Shown: positions 8,210 to 17,657, numbered from the stretch's first letter. The stretch: 64,000 nucleotides of DNA from WS-7 sp036505295 (GCA_036505295.1 DASXTQ010000042.1:20734-84733), one strand, 5' to 3'. The notes: generated by a model from the sequence alone, not told the origin. Numbers and translations are program-made.

Positions 8210-10405
8210 ATGAAGAAGCTCGCCAGTCCGGCGACCGCGAAAGCGGTCAGTCCGGCGGGAGGAGCGTCCCCCGCGTTTCCCGCCACGCCACGCGCCAACA
8301 CCGAACGTCCCCAAACAAAAGGAATCCAAGTGAGCGAGCACCCGTACCCGTCCGTCGATCTCGAACCCTATCTGAGCGCTCGGGACCGCAAGGGCGGGAA
8401 ACGAGTCCTTCGCGACCGCTCGGGCCGGATCGCGCTCGTCCGGGAGGACGCGCTCAACCAAGACCTGTTTCGCACGAATGGGGTCCCGCTTCACAACGTG
8501 GGCCGCCGCTTCCGCGTCGTCGGGGAAGACGGCATCACGGAGCAGGAGCGCTGGATCGCCCCCTTCGACGTGATCCACCGCTCCCGCGAAAACCCGAAAA
8601 GTTTCGACGGACTCAAGCTCCCTTTGGGCGAGCTCGTCTACGACCACGGACTTTATCTTAAATTCAGCCCCGGGGTCGCGGAGCTGGGGGTGAACGACCG
8701 CGGCGACGTGCTATTGCGGCGCGATTCCTCCAGCGATCCCACCATCGGGCCCGTGTGGAACTCCTTCAACACGGTAATCACCGGCCGGGCGAAACGCCTC
8801 GTCACCCGGACGACCCTCGACGCGCACCAGGCGGATGTGAAGGAGGCGGCCGGCTGGCTCAAGGCGCTCGAAGCCGTCTCGAAGCGGAAGACCTTGATCA
8901 GCCGCTTCTCATGCGCGGGTGTGCAGTACACGCACCGAGGGAACGTTCCGTATTTGAGGCGCACGTCGCAGACGAACTTCTTCCCGCCGCAAGACGCCGA
9001 GATGATGGTCATCGCGAAACAGATCGACCAGCGCTTCCGCGAGCGCGGCATGAAGAAGGCCCCGCGCGTCACGATCCTGTCGCTCATGGGAGTGCCGCGA
9101 AGCGAGGCCGAGCACGCGCAATTCTTGCGGCAGTTGAAGCGCGCCCGCGTCTCCGCGGAGAGGCTCGGGATTCCGGCGCGGCTCCGGGATTCCCGCTTGT
9201 GGGACCCGGATTCGAAAGCGGTCGTGACCTCGAACTTCGTCTACTTCTGCCCCCTCTCCGATCTCAAGGACGAGGTCACGATCCTCACGGTGAACACGGA
9301 CTACCACGGCGAGGTGAAGAGCCGCGGCGTGCTCTCGCCGCTCATGGCGATACTCTCCAAGGTCGACATCATTTCTGCGCACGCCGGAGCCGCGATCTTG
9401 AATCGCGAAGGAACCGCCACCACGTTCACGGGGCCGACCGGAACGGGCAAGACGACCGCGGGCGCTTTCTGGGCGGAGCGAAACGAGGTCTATCGTCGAC
9501 TGGAGCTCAAGCGACGCTATCGGATCGACCTCGAGCGCGAGGGTTTGTCGGGGAACGAGCTGGAGGAGAAGCTCGAGCGGATCTTCCCGGAAATCGGGAT
9601 CCTGTGCCAGGAAGACTGGATCGAGATCCTGAAGGATTCGAAACGCGGGTGGGTGTTCTGGTCGACGGAGCGCTGCCTCTATGCCCGCACCGGGGGATTC
9701 CCGGGACTGAGATTCGTGCTCTCCGATAACGAGCCGATTTTGGAAAACGTCACCGCCGATTTCGGCGGCGGCGGAACGATCGACAAGCTCGGCCGGATCA
9801 CGCACGACTATTTCCCCGAGCGGATTTTCTACGATCCCACGTGGGGTCACCTGTTGTACGACAGAAAATCGCGGCCGATCGCGGCGAATGTCTTTCTGGA
9901 GCGGAACCCGAGCTTGGATTTCTGCGTCAAGCGCGTGGGACCGGACGAGGCGCTCCAGTGGCTCCTGATCGGTCGGACGCCGGGCGGAAAGCACGAGCCC
10001 CTGTACAACGCCTACCCCGATTTCAGCGGGCTCTTGATGACGAACGGGGTCGTGGGAGAAAAGCTCGTCGACGCGGTTCGCGCCGCGGAGCGGGGAGATC
10101 TCGGGCCGCTTGGAAACGGGGACGCGACCCTGGGTCGCGCGATTTACGACAAGCTCAAGATCCAGCTCGATCTCTGGCGCGAGAACTGCTCCCAGGTCCC
10201 GACCTACATCGTGAACGGGGCTGCCGGGCTCGAGATGACGCAGGACATGAACTGGCTCCTGTCCGAGCATCCGGACGCGTTCGGTGATTGGAAAAAGGTC
10301 ACGACCGTCGATTTCCAGCGCTACATGAACGAGCGCTACGGGGTCACGTATAGCGGGCGCGGGGCCTGGACGCACATCTCCCCGGCGCAGCGCATGGCGC
10401 GATAG
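8210..10405 (+). CDS. Large P-loop protein with PEP-carboxykinase-like features, function unknown
   Basis: A 731-residue protein. The clearest motif is a P-loop FTGPTGTGKTTAG at about residues 405-416, whose GTGKTT core and surroundings recall PEP carboxykinase and HPr-kinase-like proteins. Later segments QEDWIEILKDSKRGWVFW, FGGGGTID and NPSLDFCVKRVG are conserved-looking but unfamiliar to me. The first 45 residues are low-complexity. ATG 8210 has an ideal GGAGG five bases upstream. An earlier in-frame GTG at 8156 would add 18 residues made of repeated VTD units and overlap nadE, and is rejected. The gene follows nadE closely and is probably co-transcribed. ATP-dependent PEPCK is possible, but the length (about 530 is usual) and missing standard motifs argue for a separate family. 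Confidence 0.6.
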   Translation: MKKLASPATAKAVSPAGGASPAFPATPRANTERPQTKGIQVSEHPYPSVDLEPYLSARDRKGGKRVLRDRSGRIALVREDALNQDLFRTNGVPLHNVGRRFRVVGEDGITEQERWIAPFDVIHRSRENPKSFDGLKLPLGELVYDHGLYLKFSPGVAELGVNDRGDVLLRRDSSSDPTIGPVWNSFNTVITGRAKRLVTRTTLDAHQADVKEAAGWLKALEAVSKRKTLISRFSCAGVQYTHRGNVPYLRRTSQTNFFPPQDAEMMVIAKQIDQRFRERGMKKAPRVTILSLMGVPRSEAEHAQFLRQLKRARVSAERLGIPARLRDSRLWDPDSKAVVTSNFVYFCPLSDLKDEVTILTVNTDYHGEVKSRGVLSPLMAILSKVDIISAHAGAAILNREGTATTFTGPTGTGKTTAGAFWAERNEVYRRLELKRRYRIDLEREGLSGNELEEKLERIFPEIGILCQEDWIEILKDSKRGWVFWSTERCLYARTGGFPGLRFVLSDNEPILENVTADFGGGGTIDKLGRITHDYFPERIFYDPTWGHLLYDRKSRPIAANVFLERNPSLDFCVKRVGPDEALQWLLIGRTPGGKHEPLYNAYPDFSGLLMTNGVVGEKLVDAVRAAERGDLGPLGNGDATLGRAIYDKLKIQLDLWRENCSQVPTYIVNGAAGLEMTQDMNWLLSEHPDAFGDWKKVTTVDFQRYMNERYGVTYSGRGAWTHISPAQRMAR

Positions 10406-10421
10406 GGCGCGGCGCGGCTTA

Positions 10422-12821
10422 CTAACGCAGGATCAGCACCGGTCGCGCCGCCGTGCGGCTGCCGGCGCGCACGCGGAGCCAATAGCGGCCGGATCCCAGA
10501 CGCCGGCCGCGGTCGTCCAAGCCGTCCCACGTACAACGCACGAGACCCGAGGTCGACGGCTCCGTAGATGAAGGAACGACGGGGAGACTTCGCACCAGCC
10601 GTCCCTGAATATCGAACACCCTGGCTTCGATCCCGCCGACGCTCAAGCCCCCCGATGGATCGAACACGCGGATCTCTGCGCGTTCCGTCATGGGATTCGG
10701 CATCACCGAAACGGCGAGCTGCGGCGCCGGCGGAGGCGTCGGCTCCTCTCCCACCGCCACGATCGTCGCCAGGCCGGGACGCAGCAGCAGCGCCCGGGTA
10801 CCGTCCGATACCAGAAGATCCGGAATCGGACCCACCGTCCCCAAGAACCGAAGGGAGGTCGCGGAGGAGCTGGGCGCCCTATGCAAGGCGACCTCGAGCG
10901 CGCGCCCCTCGGTCCATAGTTGACCGCGCGCGAGCGTAACGGTCGCGGTATAGGGAGGGGACGCCGTGGGCGCGATCCGATCCAGCTCCGCCGCACCGGG
11001 GACGCGCATCAACGCGACACCGCCCGCACCCTGCGCCACGGCCACGTTTCCGGTCCACGTCCCGGCCAATCCAATCGCGGGCGCCGCGGTCTGCTGCGCC
11101 AGCACCAAGGCCGGCGCGCCCCCCAGTGGCGCGCGAACGATCTGCATCCCTCCAGCGGACGCGGCCACTGCGAGGTAGACGCTGTCGCGCGTGTTCGAGA
11201 TCCAGGCGACGTCGCGGGCGTAGGGCGTGCCCCACGCGGAGGAGAGCGCGACCGAACCGAGCGGCGCGAAGGTGACCACGGCCGGCGCGCCGGACCCGAC
11301 GCTCAAGTGGTACACCGAGACGCCCGCGGCCCCGTCCGCAAGCGCGAGGTCGGGGGAGCCCGCGCCGGCGCGGCGAAGCTCGAGGTCCAACGCGCTCCCC
11401 GGGGTCGGCATTGTGCCCGCGGCATACGGGACGCCCCCGAGGGAATCGAACGCCGCAGTCACATCGATCGCGACGATGCCGGAGCCCGTGCCCGCGAGAA
11501 CCGAGGCGGGATTGTAATCCGACGCCGTCGGCACCGAGCCGGTGTCGGCGTCGGCGACGAGCGCGACGATGCGCCCCGACGCGGCGCGGAACCACGCCAC
11601 GTCGGTCGCGAACCCGGGAAGGGGAATCGTTCGCAGAATCCGATCGTCGATCCCGTTCATGTCCTGGTCGAAAAAATCCTCCCAGGTGCCGAACGGTGGA
11701 TCGATCACGGTGCGCAGATCGAGGAGCATCAGCCCCGAACGCCCCGCCGCGAGCAGCCCGAGATCGAGCGTGTCCCCGGCGGGGCCCACGAATCCCGGCA
11801 CGACCGCGACCGACGCGGCGTACGACGGAATGCGCACCTGCCCCACCAGGCGGTCGTCCGTCCCATTTCCGTCCGTGTCGACCGCGCCGATTCGAGCGAG
11901 CGTCGTGCCCGCGGTCAGGACGCGCACGCCGTCGAGCCCGGCCGGGAGGAGCCACACGCCGCGCGCCGCAAGCTCCACCGGGCCGTCACGTCCTGCCGCA
12001 GGCTCTCCCAGGGGGGTCAAGCCCATAGGAACAAGCGCGGTTGGTAAGGACTCCGGAAGCGCCGCGGAGGAGAGCGCGTGGCCGATGGAGTTCGAGATGC
12101 CGCCGAGGCTCGTGACGCTGCATTGCAGGGCGTTGGCGTTCCCGCCGTAGGCGCTCCCCGCGATCGTCGTCGGGGCGCTTATCGTGACCGTGGCGCCTCC
12201 CGGCAGATCCACGTCCACCGGGGGCTCGGTGCCCGGGAAGATGCCGTCGGTGTTGTTGGGATCGGGATTGGTGCGGCCGTCCGTGACTTGGACGGACTCG
12301 GCGCTCGCCACCAGGCTGTGAATCTGAAACGAGACCAGCCCCGAGGTGTTCGACGGAGCGGACCAGGAGAAAGGCGAAGGCCAGACCTCGGGCCTCCCGC
12401 CGGTCGCCGCGAAGATCGCCGAGATCGCCTTCGCCACGTGCCCGCCGCCGATCTGATCGGTGAGCTCCACGGACAAAGACGCGCCGCCGAAGGCGAGTAC
12501 CGGGACGGTCACCGAAAACGAAACGCGCCGGACGCTGTCCGGGGGTACCACGATCGAGCCGTTCAGCGGCGAGACGCCGAGCGCGAAGGCGCCTCCCGGG
12601 GTCGCGGCCCAGTTCAGGCTCGCGGGCGCGCCGTTCGCGCGGAGCGTCATCTCGATGGAATGCGTCGAGCCGGGAGCGAACGTGGCGCTCGGCAGGAGCA
12701 CCGTGACCGGGCGCGGAGGGATCCAGCCGGTCCCCGCCCTCGCGGGGGGAGCGTGGATCGCCCCCGCGAGCAGCGGGATGAGGGCGAGCGTCAGCGCAGG
12801 ATGTGGGGATCGTGCTCGCAT
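10422..12821 (-). CDS. Large secreted protein with FlgD-like C-terminal domain
   Basis: A 799-residue exported protein: signal peptide at residues 1-29 ending near PARAGT, Ig-like beta-rich N-terminal regions, a central region of repeated short blocks (DTDGNGTDDRLVG, DQDMNGIDDRILR) and LVGQ/ADADTG elements that resemble a beta-propeller or calcium-binding repeat array, and a C-terminal domain beginning PQLAVSVMPNPMTERAEIRV. That last domain (ARVFDIQGRLVRSL, then WDGLDDRGRRLGSGRYWLRV) matches the FlgD-like/type-IX-like tail found on many secreted proteins in FCB bacteria. It is the third gene of the minus-strand exported-protein operon, but a strong hairpin separates it from the metalloprotease gene, so its expression may be lower. 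It is convergent with the PEPCK-like gene. No catalytic motif was recognised. Confidence 0.82.
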   Translation of the reverse strand: MRARSPHPALTLALIPLLAGAIHAPPARAGTGWIPPRPVTVLLPSATFAPGSTHSIEMTLRANGAPASLNWAATPGGAFALGVSPLNGSIVVPPDSVRRVSFSVTVPVLAFGGASLSVELTDQIGGGHVAKAISAIFAATGGRPEVWPSPFSWSAPSNTSGLVSFQIHSLVASAESVQVTDGRTNPDPNNTDGIFPGTEPPVDVDLPGGATVTISAPTTIAGSAYGGNANALQCSVTSLGGISNSIGHALSSAALPESLPTALVPMGLTPLGEPAAGRDGPVELAARGVWLLPAGLDGVRVLTAGTTLARIGAVDTDGNGTDDRLVGQVRIPSYAASVAVVPGFVGPAGDTLDLGLLAAGRSGLMLLDLRTVIDPPFGTWEDFFDQDMNGIDDRILRTIPLPGFATDVAWFRAASGRIVALVADADTGSVPTASDYNPASVLAGTGSGIVAIDVTAAFDSLGGVPYAAGTMPTPGSALDLELRRAGAGSPDLALADGAAGVSVYHLSVGSGAPAVVTFAPLGSVALSSAWGTPYARDVAWISNTRDSVYLAVAASAGGMQIVRAPLGGAPALVLAQQTAAPAIGLAGTWTGNVAVAQGAGGVALMRVPGAAELDRIAPTASPPYTATVTLARGQLWTEGRALEVALHRAPSSSATSLRFLGTVGPIPDLLVSDGTRALLLRPGLATIVAVGEEPTPPPAPQLAVSVMPNPMTERAEIRVFDPSGGLSVGGIEARVFDIQGRLVRSLPVVPSSTEPSTSGLVRCTWDGLDDRGRRLGSGRYWLRVRAGSRTAARPVLILR

Positions 12822-12841
12822 GTGCCTCGGTTGAAACGAAG

Positions 12842-12869
12842 CGGGGGCCGGTAGAAACTCCGGCCCCCG
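12842..12869 (-). terminator. Strong hairpin after the metalloprotease gene (terminator or attenuator)
   Basis: Perfect ten-base arms CGGGGGCCGG and CCGGCCCCCG flank an eight-base loop. Reading the minus strand, the stem is followed by GCTTCGTTTC, a weak T-rich tract. It lies between the metalloprotease stop (12897) and the next start (12821), so it could terminate most transcripts, protect the 3' end, or partially attenuate the downstream gene. Confidence 0.6.
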
Positions 12870-12896
12870 TCCTCGCGTGCTTCGAACCTAGGGCGC

Positions 12897-15656
12897 TTAC
12901 TTGAGAATCGTAATGCCCACCTTCTGTGAGAACCCACCGGCATCGATCCGGGCGTAGTAGTGACCCGACGCGACACCGCGACCCGAATCATCCGTTCCGT
13001 TCCACACAGCGACGTGTGGCCCCGCCGGCTGATCGCCGTCCACGAGCTTGCGAACGAGACGGCCGTTCACGTCGTAGATCCGGAGCTTCACTCCGTAGCT
13101 CGCTCCACCGCTTCTCGGCAGCACATAGAGGAGCTTGGCTTGCGGGTTCGCCGGATTCGGTCCTGAGTTCGCGAACGCGAATCCATCCTCTCCAACCAAG
13201 CCGCCGATCCGGCCGGCCAGCGCGGGCGCCGCGATCACGTTCGCGCTCAGGTTGTAGGTTTGTGGCACTCGTACACGGGGCACGCCGGTCGGAATGAAAA
13301 GCGACCCCTGGATATCCGTCACTTCCAGGAAGAATTTTCTCGCCGTCTTGCTCTTCCCGGGCCCAGGCGGGGCCGTGAAGGAGATTTTCGGATTGAGCCC
13401 GCCGTTCGAGTCGTCGTCGAAGGCGACGAGGTCCCCGTTCTGGTCGAATAGGAACATCACGAGGTCCTGATCGTTCCTGCCGTCGAGACCCGTCGAGACG
13501 GCGCTAGCCTGGATCACATCGCCCGGTTTCGCGTTGAACAGGAAGTAATCCTGATCGCCCGCGGGCGAATAGGTCTCCGGCCGATTCACCGTCGGAAGGG
13601 TGAGCAGCTTCGCTTCCGTGGCATTGGCGCGGCCGTTGGGCTCATCCGCGTCCGGGTTCAGTCCCGTAATCGTCGTGTTGGACGTCAGGGTCTTGTGCCC
13701 TGCGTCGTCCACCGCCTGCACGAACCAGAGCTGGGTTCCACCCGGGAAGGCCGGAATCGTATCGGTCCTCATCGAGATGTGCTCGGAGGTGCCCGCGCTG
13801 CCGTCGGTCTCCAAAAGACCGGACGCGAGCCGGCGCACGAGGTCTACGTGGTCGGTCGAGCCCGGCGCCATCGGGAACCCGTCGAGCCGCTTATCGGCGG
13901 GATTGGAGTAGGTGAACTCGTATTTCGTCGCTCTCTGGTTCGTGCCCAGGTTCGCGACGGCCACGATCGGGGTCAGATCAGGTGACGCGAGTTGCGCGGT
14001 CATGCTGACCGCGACGTTCCGATCGATGAGGGTCCCGCCGGTCCCCGCCGTGCTGAGGCTGTAGTCGTTCGCGAAGAGCCCGCGCTCCATATCCAAGAAA
14101 TCCATCCGGAGGAACGGGAAATTCGCCGGGAAGCTGGGGGGCTGGGCCGGGAACTGGATCGCCCAGAAGAGCACCTTGTCGGGGTCGTTGATGGTGACCC
14201 CGATGGGAATCTCGTTGGCGCCGTTCGGGCTCCCGACAAAAGGCGCGATCTGGAAGAGCGGCGCCGCTAGGTTCGGGAGACCCGTCGCCGTGTTCAGCTC
14301 GCACAGCCGCACGCTCGGGAACGTCGCATCGAGCGGAGGCAGGCCGAGCTGGGCGTTGAACGTGAACGAGGGGAACGTCACCTTCGTGATCGTGTAGGGG
14401 GGCGTGAACGGAAGATCGAACCGTTTCGCCAGGAATCCCGTGTTGCGGAAGGTCACAATGTTCTCGAACTGGCCGTACTGCGCGACGTCGACCTGGCCCG
14501 GGAACGTGTTCGTGATGAAATTGACCCCGCCGGCGTCGGAGCCGGAGCTCACGTTCACCGGGGTCGATTCGAACGCATGGTCCGTGAAGCCGTTGCCACC
14601 TTCGCTTGCACCGTTCCAGTACTCGACCTCGAAGTTGATGTCGATCCCGTTGAAGATCCCGCCGATGTTCGGATCGGCGGCGATCGTGTGAATCCCATCG
14701 AGTGGAACAATGCGGACGTCATAGGTGCCCGGCGGGAGACCGTGGATCGTGTATTCACCCTGTCCGTTCCGGACCGTCAGCTCGCCTGAGATCGCGCTGA
14801 TGGAGTTGAGAGGATCCTGCAACGGACCCGGGGTGCCGGCGACCAGTGCCTCGACGTGCGCGCCGAAGACGGCCGAGGCGTCGAAGCCGCTCACGACCGT
14901 GCCGCTGATCGTTCCGGTCGTCGCCGCGAAATCAGCCGCACCGGGAGAAAGCCCACCTGGCCGGGAGGCGGATTCAGGGTAGATGGTCGAGTTGCCGGCC
15001 ATATCGTCCAGCTCGAGAGTGCGCTGCCGCGTATCGCCGATGATGAACGGAATCATCGTCGCGTTCGCAATGCTCGTGTGGTCGAGACCGAAATAGTGGC
15101 CGTATTCGTGTGTGACGACCGACTGAAGATCCACGCTCGACTGGCCGGGAGGAGCCGGCGTGAGGTTCGGCGAGGACGTGGAGCAGAAGAAATCCCGGTC
15201 GTTGAACACCATGTCGGCGTCGAGCGTATGGCCGTCCGCCAGATCGATCGTGGAACGGACGAACGCGATCACCGTGCCGCCCGGCGCGAAATTCACGCCC
15301 GCGGTATCGAAGATCATGCTGTTCTGGCCGTCATTGGCATCGAGCGCGGGGGTGACCTGTCCCGGGGCCCCCGTGTATTCGACAGGGTTCACCGTGAAGA
15401 AGGATGTATTGATGTTCTCCCACGTTTCCGCGGATGCCTGCACGACCGAAAGCGCTGTCGCCGATGGAATGTCGGCGTTGGTCGGGTTGATGACGCTCAG
15501 AAGCGGGAGCGAGGATTCGAGCCAATGAGCCTGGACAATGCCGGTGTTCCCCTGGCGGGTCAGGCGGATGAACGCAGAAGCAGGACTGACCAGCGTGAGC
15601 GCGAAAACGAAAGCGCCGAGCGCGGCCAGGGCGATACGAATTCGATGCGATTTCAT
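12897..15656 (-). CDS. Secreted matrixin-like zinc metalloprotease with PPC and FlgD-like domains
   Basis: A 919-residue secreted protease. Residues 1-28 are a signal peptide ending ASA. The metzincin zinc site HEYGHYFGLDH (HExxHxxGxxH) is near residue 184, followed by a Met-turn at ATMIPF. After the catalytic domain come a carboxypeptidase-regulatory-like fold (YTIHGLPPGTYDVRIVP), a long beta-rich region, a bacterial pre-peptidase C-terminal domain (NRPETYSPAGDQDYFLFN ... FLFDQNGDLVAFDDD), and a FlgD-like tail (VWNGTDDSGRGVASGHYYAR) that ends in ITILK. Such tails are removed or recognised during outer-membrane export in FCB bacteria. It is 16 bp from the upstream small secreted protein gene, which often accompanies matrixins. 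All zinc ligands are present, so it should be active. Confidence 0.92.
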   Translation of the reverse strand: MKSHRIRIALAALGAFVFALTLVSPASAFIRLTRQGNTGIVQAHWLESSLPLLSVINPTNADIPSATALSVVQASAETWENINTSFFTVNPVEYTGAPGQVTPALDANDGQNSMIFDTAGVNFAPGGTVIAFVRSTIDLADGHTLDADMVFNDRDFFCSTSSPNLTPAPPGQSSVDLQSVVTHEYGHYFGLDHTSIANATMIPFIIGDTRQRTLELDDMAGNSTIYPESASRPGGLSPGAADFAATTGTISGTVVSGFDASAVFGAHVEALVAGTPGPLQDPLNSISAISGELTVRNGQGEYTIHGLPPGTYDVRIVPLDGIHTIAADPNIGGIFNGIDINFEVEYWNGASEGGNGFTDHAFESTPVNVSSGSDAGGVNFITNTFPGQVDVAQYGQFENIVTFRNTGFLAKRFDLPFTPPYTITKVTFPSFTFNAQLGLPPLDATFPSVRLCELNTATGLPNLAAPLFQIAPFVGSPNGANEIPIGVTINDPDKVLFWAIQFPAQPPSFPANFPFLRMDFLDMERGLFANDYSLSTAGTGGTLIDRNVAVSMTAQLASPDLTPIVAVANLGTNQRATKYEFTYSNPADKRLDGFPMAPGSTDHVDLVRRLASGLLETDGSAGTSEHISMRTDTIPAFPGGTQLWFVQAVDDAGHKTLTSNTTITGLNPDADEPNGRANATEAKLLTLPTVNRPETYSPAGDQDYFLFNAKPGDVIQASAVSTGLDGRNDQDLVMFLFDQNGDLVAFDDDSNGGLNPKISFTAPPGPGKSKTARKFFLEVTDIQGSLFIPTGVPRVRVPQTYNLSANVIAAPALAGRIGGLVGEDGFAFANSGPNPANPQAKLLYVLPRSGGASYGVKLRIYDVNGRLVRKLVDGDQPAGPHVAVWNGTDDSGRGVASGHYYARIDAGGFSQKVGITILK

Positions 15657-15672
15657 GGTCTATCGTCCTCCG

Positions 15673-16272
15673 CTACTCGGTTGGGGGGTTGGGGTCGACC
15701 TGGATCTTCCCATCGGAATCCAGGCTCGTCTTGATGCCGTCGAGGAACGCGTTCAACGGCATGTCCGGCGCCGTCGTCGCTTCGACATGGCCGCCGCTCT
15801 TCGTGAGGAACTCGGTGCCGGCGAGGTCGTTGCGGACCATCTTCACGCCGTTCTTGGCGGTCATGACCGAGTACTTGCCCTGCTGGAGTCCCATCACCCA
15901 CGGATAGCCCGCCGCATCCTTCTGGGTCAGGAATACGACGACTTCCTCGCCCTTGCGGAAGCTCGGCATCCCGGGAACCACGGAGGCGATGTTGCCCACC
16001 GTGCCACCGATCTGACGAAGCGTGATCGTCGTGGTGCCCTTCGAGCCTTTCACGGGCTGGAGCACGCTCAGCGTGAAGTAGGTGTAGATCTCCTTGTGGG
16101 CGGCGTCCCAGCTCGAGACCGCGTCATCGACGCGCGCCATGACGATGGACTCCGATTTCTTGGTGAGTTCTTGGAGGGTGAGCTTCTGGACCGTGGTGGC
16201 GAAGGCCACCTGCGCGCCAACGAGCGCCAGCGCGGCGATTGCAATGACCAGGAAGAGTCCAAATCGATTCAT
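15673..16272 (-). CDS. Small exported protein co-transcribed with the metalloprotease
   Basis: A 199-residue exported protein of unknown function. Residues 1-25 are a signal peptide ending FAT. The core reads LTLQELTKKSESIVMARVDD, then YTYFTLSVLQPVKGSK, LRQIGGTVGN and PSFRKGEEVVVFL. I recognise this pattern from a family of exported proteins that commonly sits next to matrixin-type metalloproteases; that memory is general knowledge, not a search result. ATG 16272 follows AGGAG at a good distance, whereas an upstream in-frame start at 16329 would precede the signal. It is the first gene of the operon and has a leader of about 230 nt. It might act as a chaperone, inhibitor or substrate of the protease, but no catalytic residues are seen. 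Confidence 0.8.
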   Translation of the reverse strand: MNRFGLFLVIAIAALALVGAQVAFATTVQKLTLQELTKKSESIVMARVDDAVSSWDAAHKEIYTYFTLSVLQPVKGSKGTTTITLRQIGGTVGNIASVVPGMPSFRKGEEVVVFLTQKDAAGYPWVMGLQQGKYSVMTAKNGVKMVRNDLAGTEFLTKSGGHVEATTAPDMPLNAFLDGIKTSLDSDGKIQVDPNPPTE

Positions 16273-16511
16273 CGCCTGTTCTCCTGACGTGAGGATCTGC
16301 TTCGGCGGCCCCGATGGGTCGCGTGACACGTGAGATGAGGCGTGACTGCGGCAAAAACGTGGAGTGGGGTCTTATCCGGCGATCACCTCCCCGCGGATCC
16401 AAAATGGATCCTGTTGCTGGAACGCCATGAAGTTTGGAAGCGAAGCGGTGGTCGCGGATCGGCAGGAGCTGCCGTGGGACTCGCGCGCTGTATGCCCCCG
16501 AAGTGGGCGGA

Positions 16512-16540
16512 ATTATATCAAATGTCTTGAGTTATGTCAA
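16512..16540 (-). promoter_or_regulatory. Perfect consensus sigma-70 promoter for the secreted-protease operon
   Basis: On the minus strand, TTGACA (16535-16540) and TATAAT (16512-16517) are separated by exactly 17 bp. Transcription would start near 16505 and leave a leader of about 230 nt before the ATG at 16272. The leader contains a GGATCC-ATTTT-GGATCC hairpin and GGGGAGG, so post-transcriptional control is possible. A perfect consensus in a window this GC-rich is striking and implies high expression. Confidence 0.85.
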
Positions 16541-16570
16541 CGTAGAGCGACGCGCTTTCCGTCACCTGGT

Positions 16571-16595
16571 GGGACATTTTGGACAGAAATGTCCC
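16571..16595. repeat. Nine-base inverted repeat between ygfZ and the protease promoter
   Basis: GGGACATTT (16571-16579) and AAATGTCCC (16587-16595) form perfect arms around seven bases. It lies ten bases beyond the ygfZ stop and about 30 bases upstream of the -35 of the protease promoter. With no T-tract on either side it is a poor terminator, so it could be an operator. The rest of the 16273-16605 gap is the protease operon leader and promoter. Confidence 0.45.
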
Positions 16596-16605
16596 TGACC
16601 GACAG

Positions 16606-17538
16606 TCAGAGTGGCCACGATTGCAGACTTAGGTGTGTGGACTTTTCACCCTGTATCGCGAGGACATCGAGATTGTTGGCAAGGGTTTCGGGCGCGATGT
16701 AACCCATCCCCAGCCCTTCGCCGCTCCCCGGCTCCAAAGCTGTGCTGGTAACGTGGCCCGCGGCGATCCCACCGGACCGAAGCTCCGTCCCTTTCGGGAT
16801 CGGCTCGCCGGACCATGGGAAGCGGAAGCCGACCCGCTGCCGTCGCACATGACCCCGATGTGTCGTGCGCGCCACCACTTCCTGCCCCACGTAACAACCT
16901 TTCGTGATCGATATGGCTTCCGGCAGGGCGAGCTCGGTGGCGATGCGATCCAGGTCGAGATCGACTCCTTGGAGCGGGAGGCCGACGCGGATCCGCCACG
17001 CCTGGAACGCAGCGGGATCGACCGAAGCCGGAATCGAGGCTTCGTCCGACTCGGCAGGAACCAACACGAAGGAGAGCGGCTCGGCATGGATCGCCAAAGC
17101 ACCGGGGATCTTCGAGGCCACCGCATTGGCGAGAGGATCGCGCTCCGGCCCGGCGACACCGAGGAGTCGCGGCGCACCATCAGGACCCTCGAACTCGACG
17201 TCCTCCATGATGCGAAATCGCTCGAGGTGGGGCCTGAGACCTGCGTGGGCTCCTTCATCCGCGATGATCGTTGCCGAGCTTGAATCCGCGGCGAACGCGA
17301 TCCATGCGAGCGCGACCGGGCGACCCTTCTCGGTGAGGAAGAGCGTTTGGGCCGCCGCTGCCGGCTCCGAGGCCGCCGCGAAATCCTGCGTCGCGGTTCC
17401 CTGCAAGAATTCGCGGGATTCGGGACCCCTGACCCGGATCACGGTCCACCGGCCGAGATCGACGACGGCGGCCGCCTCCTTGAGGGCGCGATACTCCTCC
17501 GTCAGCCGCTCAACCGAAGATGTGGCCGGACGCGTCAT
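16606..17538 (-). CDS. ygfZ: YgfZ/GcvT-like folate-binding protein
   Basis: A 310-residue member of the YgfZ family, which uses tetrahydrofolate to help maintain or repair certain iron-sulfur enzymes such as MiaB. The family signature KGCYVGQEVVARTTHRG is intact near residue 220. The N-terminal half has VRVRGPESREFLQGTATQD, as in GcvT-like folds. ATG 17538 gives a normal N-terminus. It is a single gene divergent from arsR-arsM. The presence of miaB and suf genes in the same window fits its role in Fe-S metabolism, but they are not adjacent. Confidence 0.92.
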   Translation of the reverse strand: MTRPATSSVERLTEEYRALKEAAAVVDLGRWTVIRVRGPESREFLQGTATQDFAAASEPAAAAQTLFLTEKGRPVALAWIAFAADSSSATIIADEGAHAGLRPHLERFRIMEDVEFEGPDGAPRLLGVAGPERDPLANAVASKIPGALAIHAEPLSFVLVPAESDEASIPASVDPAAFQAWRIRVGLPLQGVDLDLDRIATELALPEAISITKGCYVGQEVVARTTHRGHVRRQRVGFRFPWSGEPIPKGTELRSGGIAAGHVTSTALEPGSGEGLGMGYIAPETLANNLDVLAIQGEKSTHLSLQSWPL

Positions 17539-17581
17539 GCTCCGACGATAGCACCACCCAGGGCGGGGCCGAAAAATCTTC

Positions 17582-17617
17582 TTGACGGCGTGGGCGCTTC
17601 TATCGTAGATTGACGAT
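17582..17617 (+). promoter_or_regulatory. arsRM promoter with overlapping ArsR-type operator
   Basis: TTGACG (17582-17587), an 18-bp spacer and TAGATT (17606-17611) make a good sigma-70 promoter. The inverted repeat ATCGT-6-ACGAT (17602-17617) covers the -10, the usual position for an ArsR repressor that dissociates on binding arsenite. The arsR ATG lies 47 bp beyond the -10. Confidence 0.7.
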
Positions 17618-17657
17618 TAACGATTTTGCTGCGGTTCCTCTCCAGGAGGCGGTTCTT

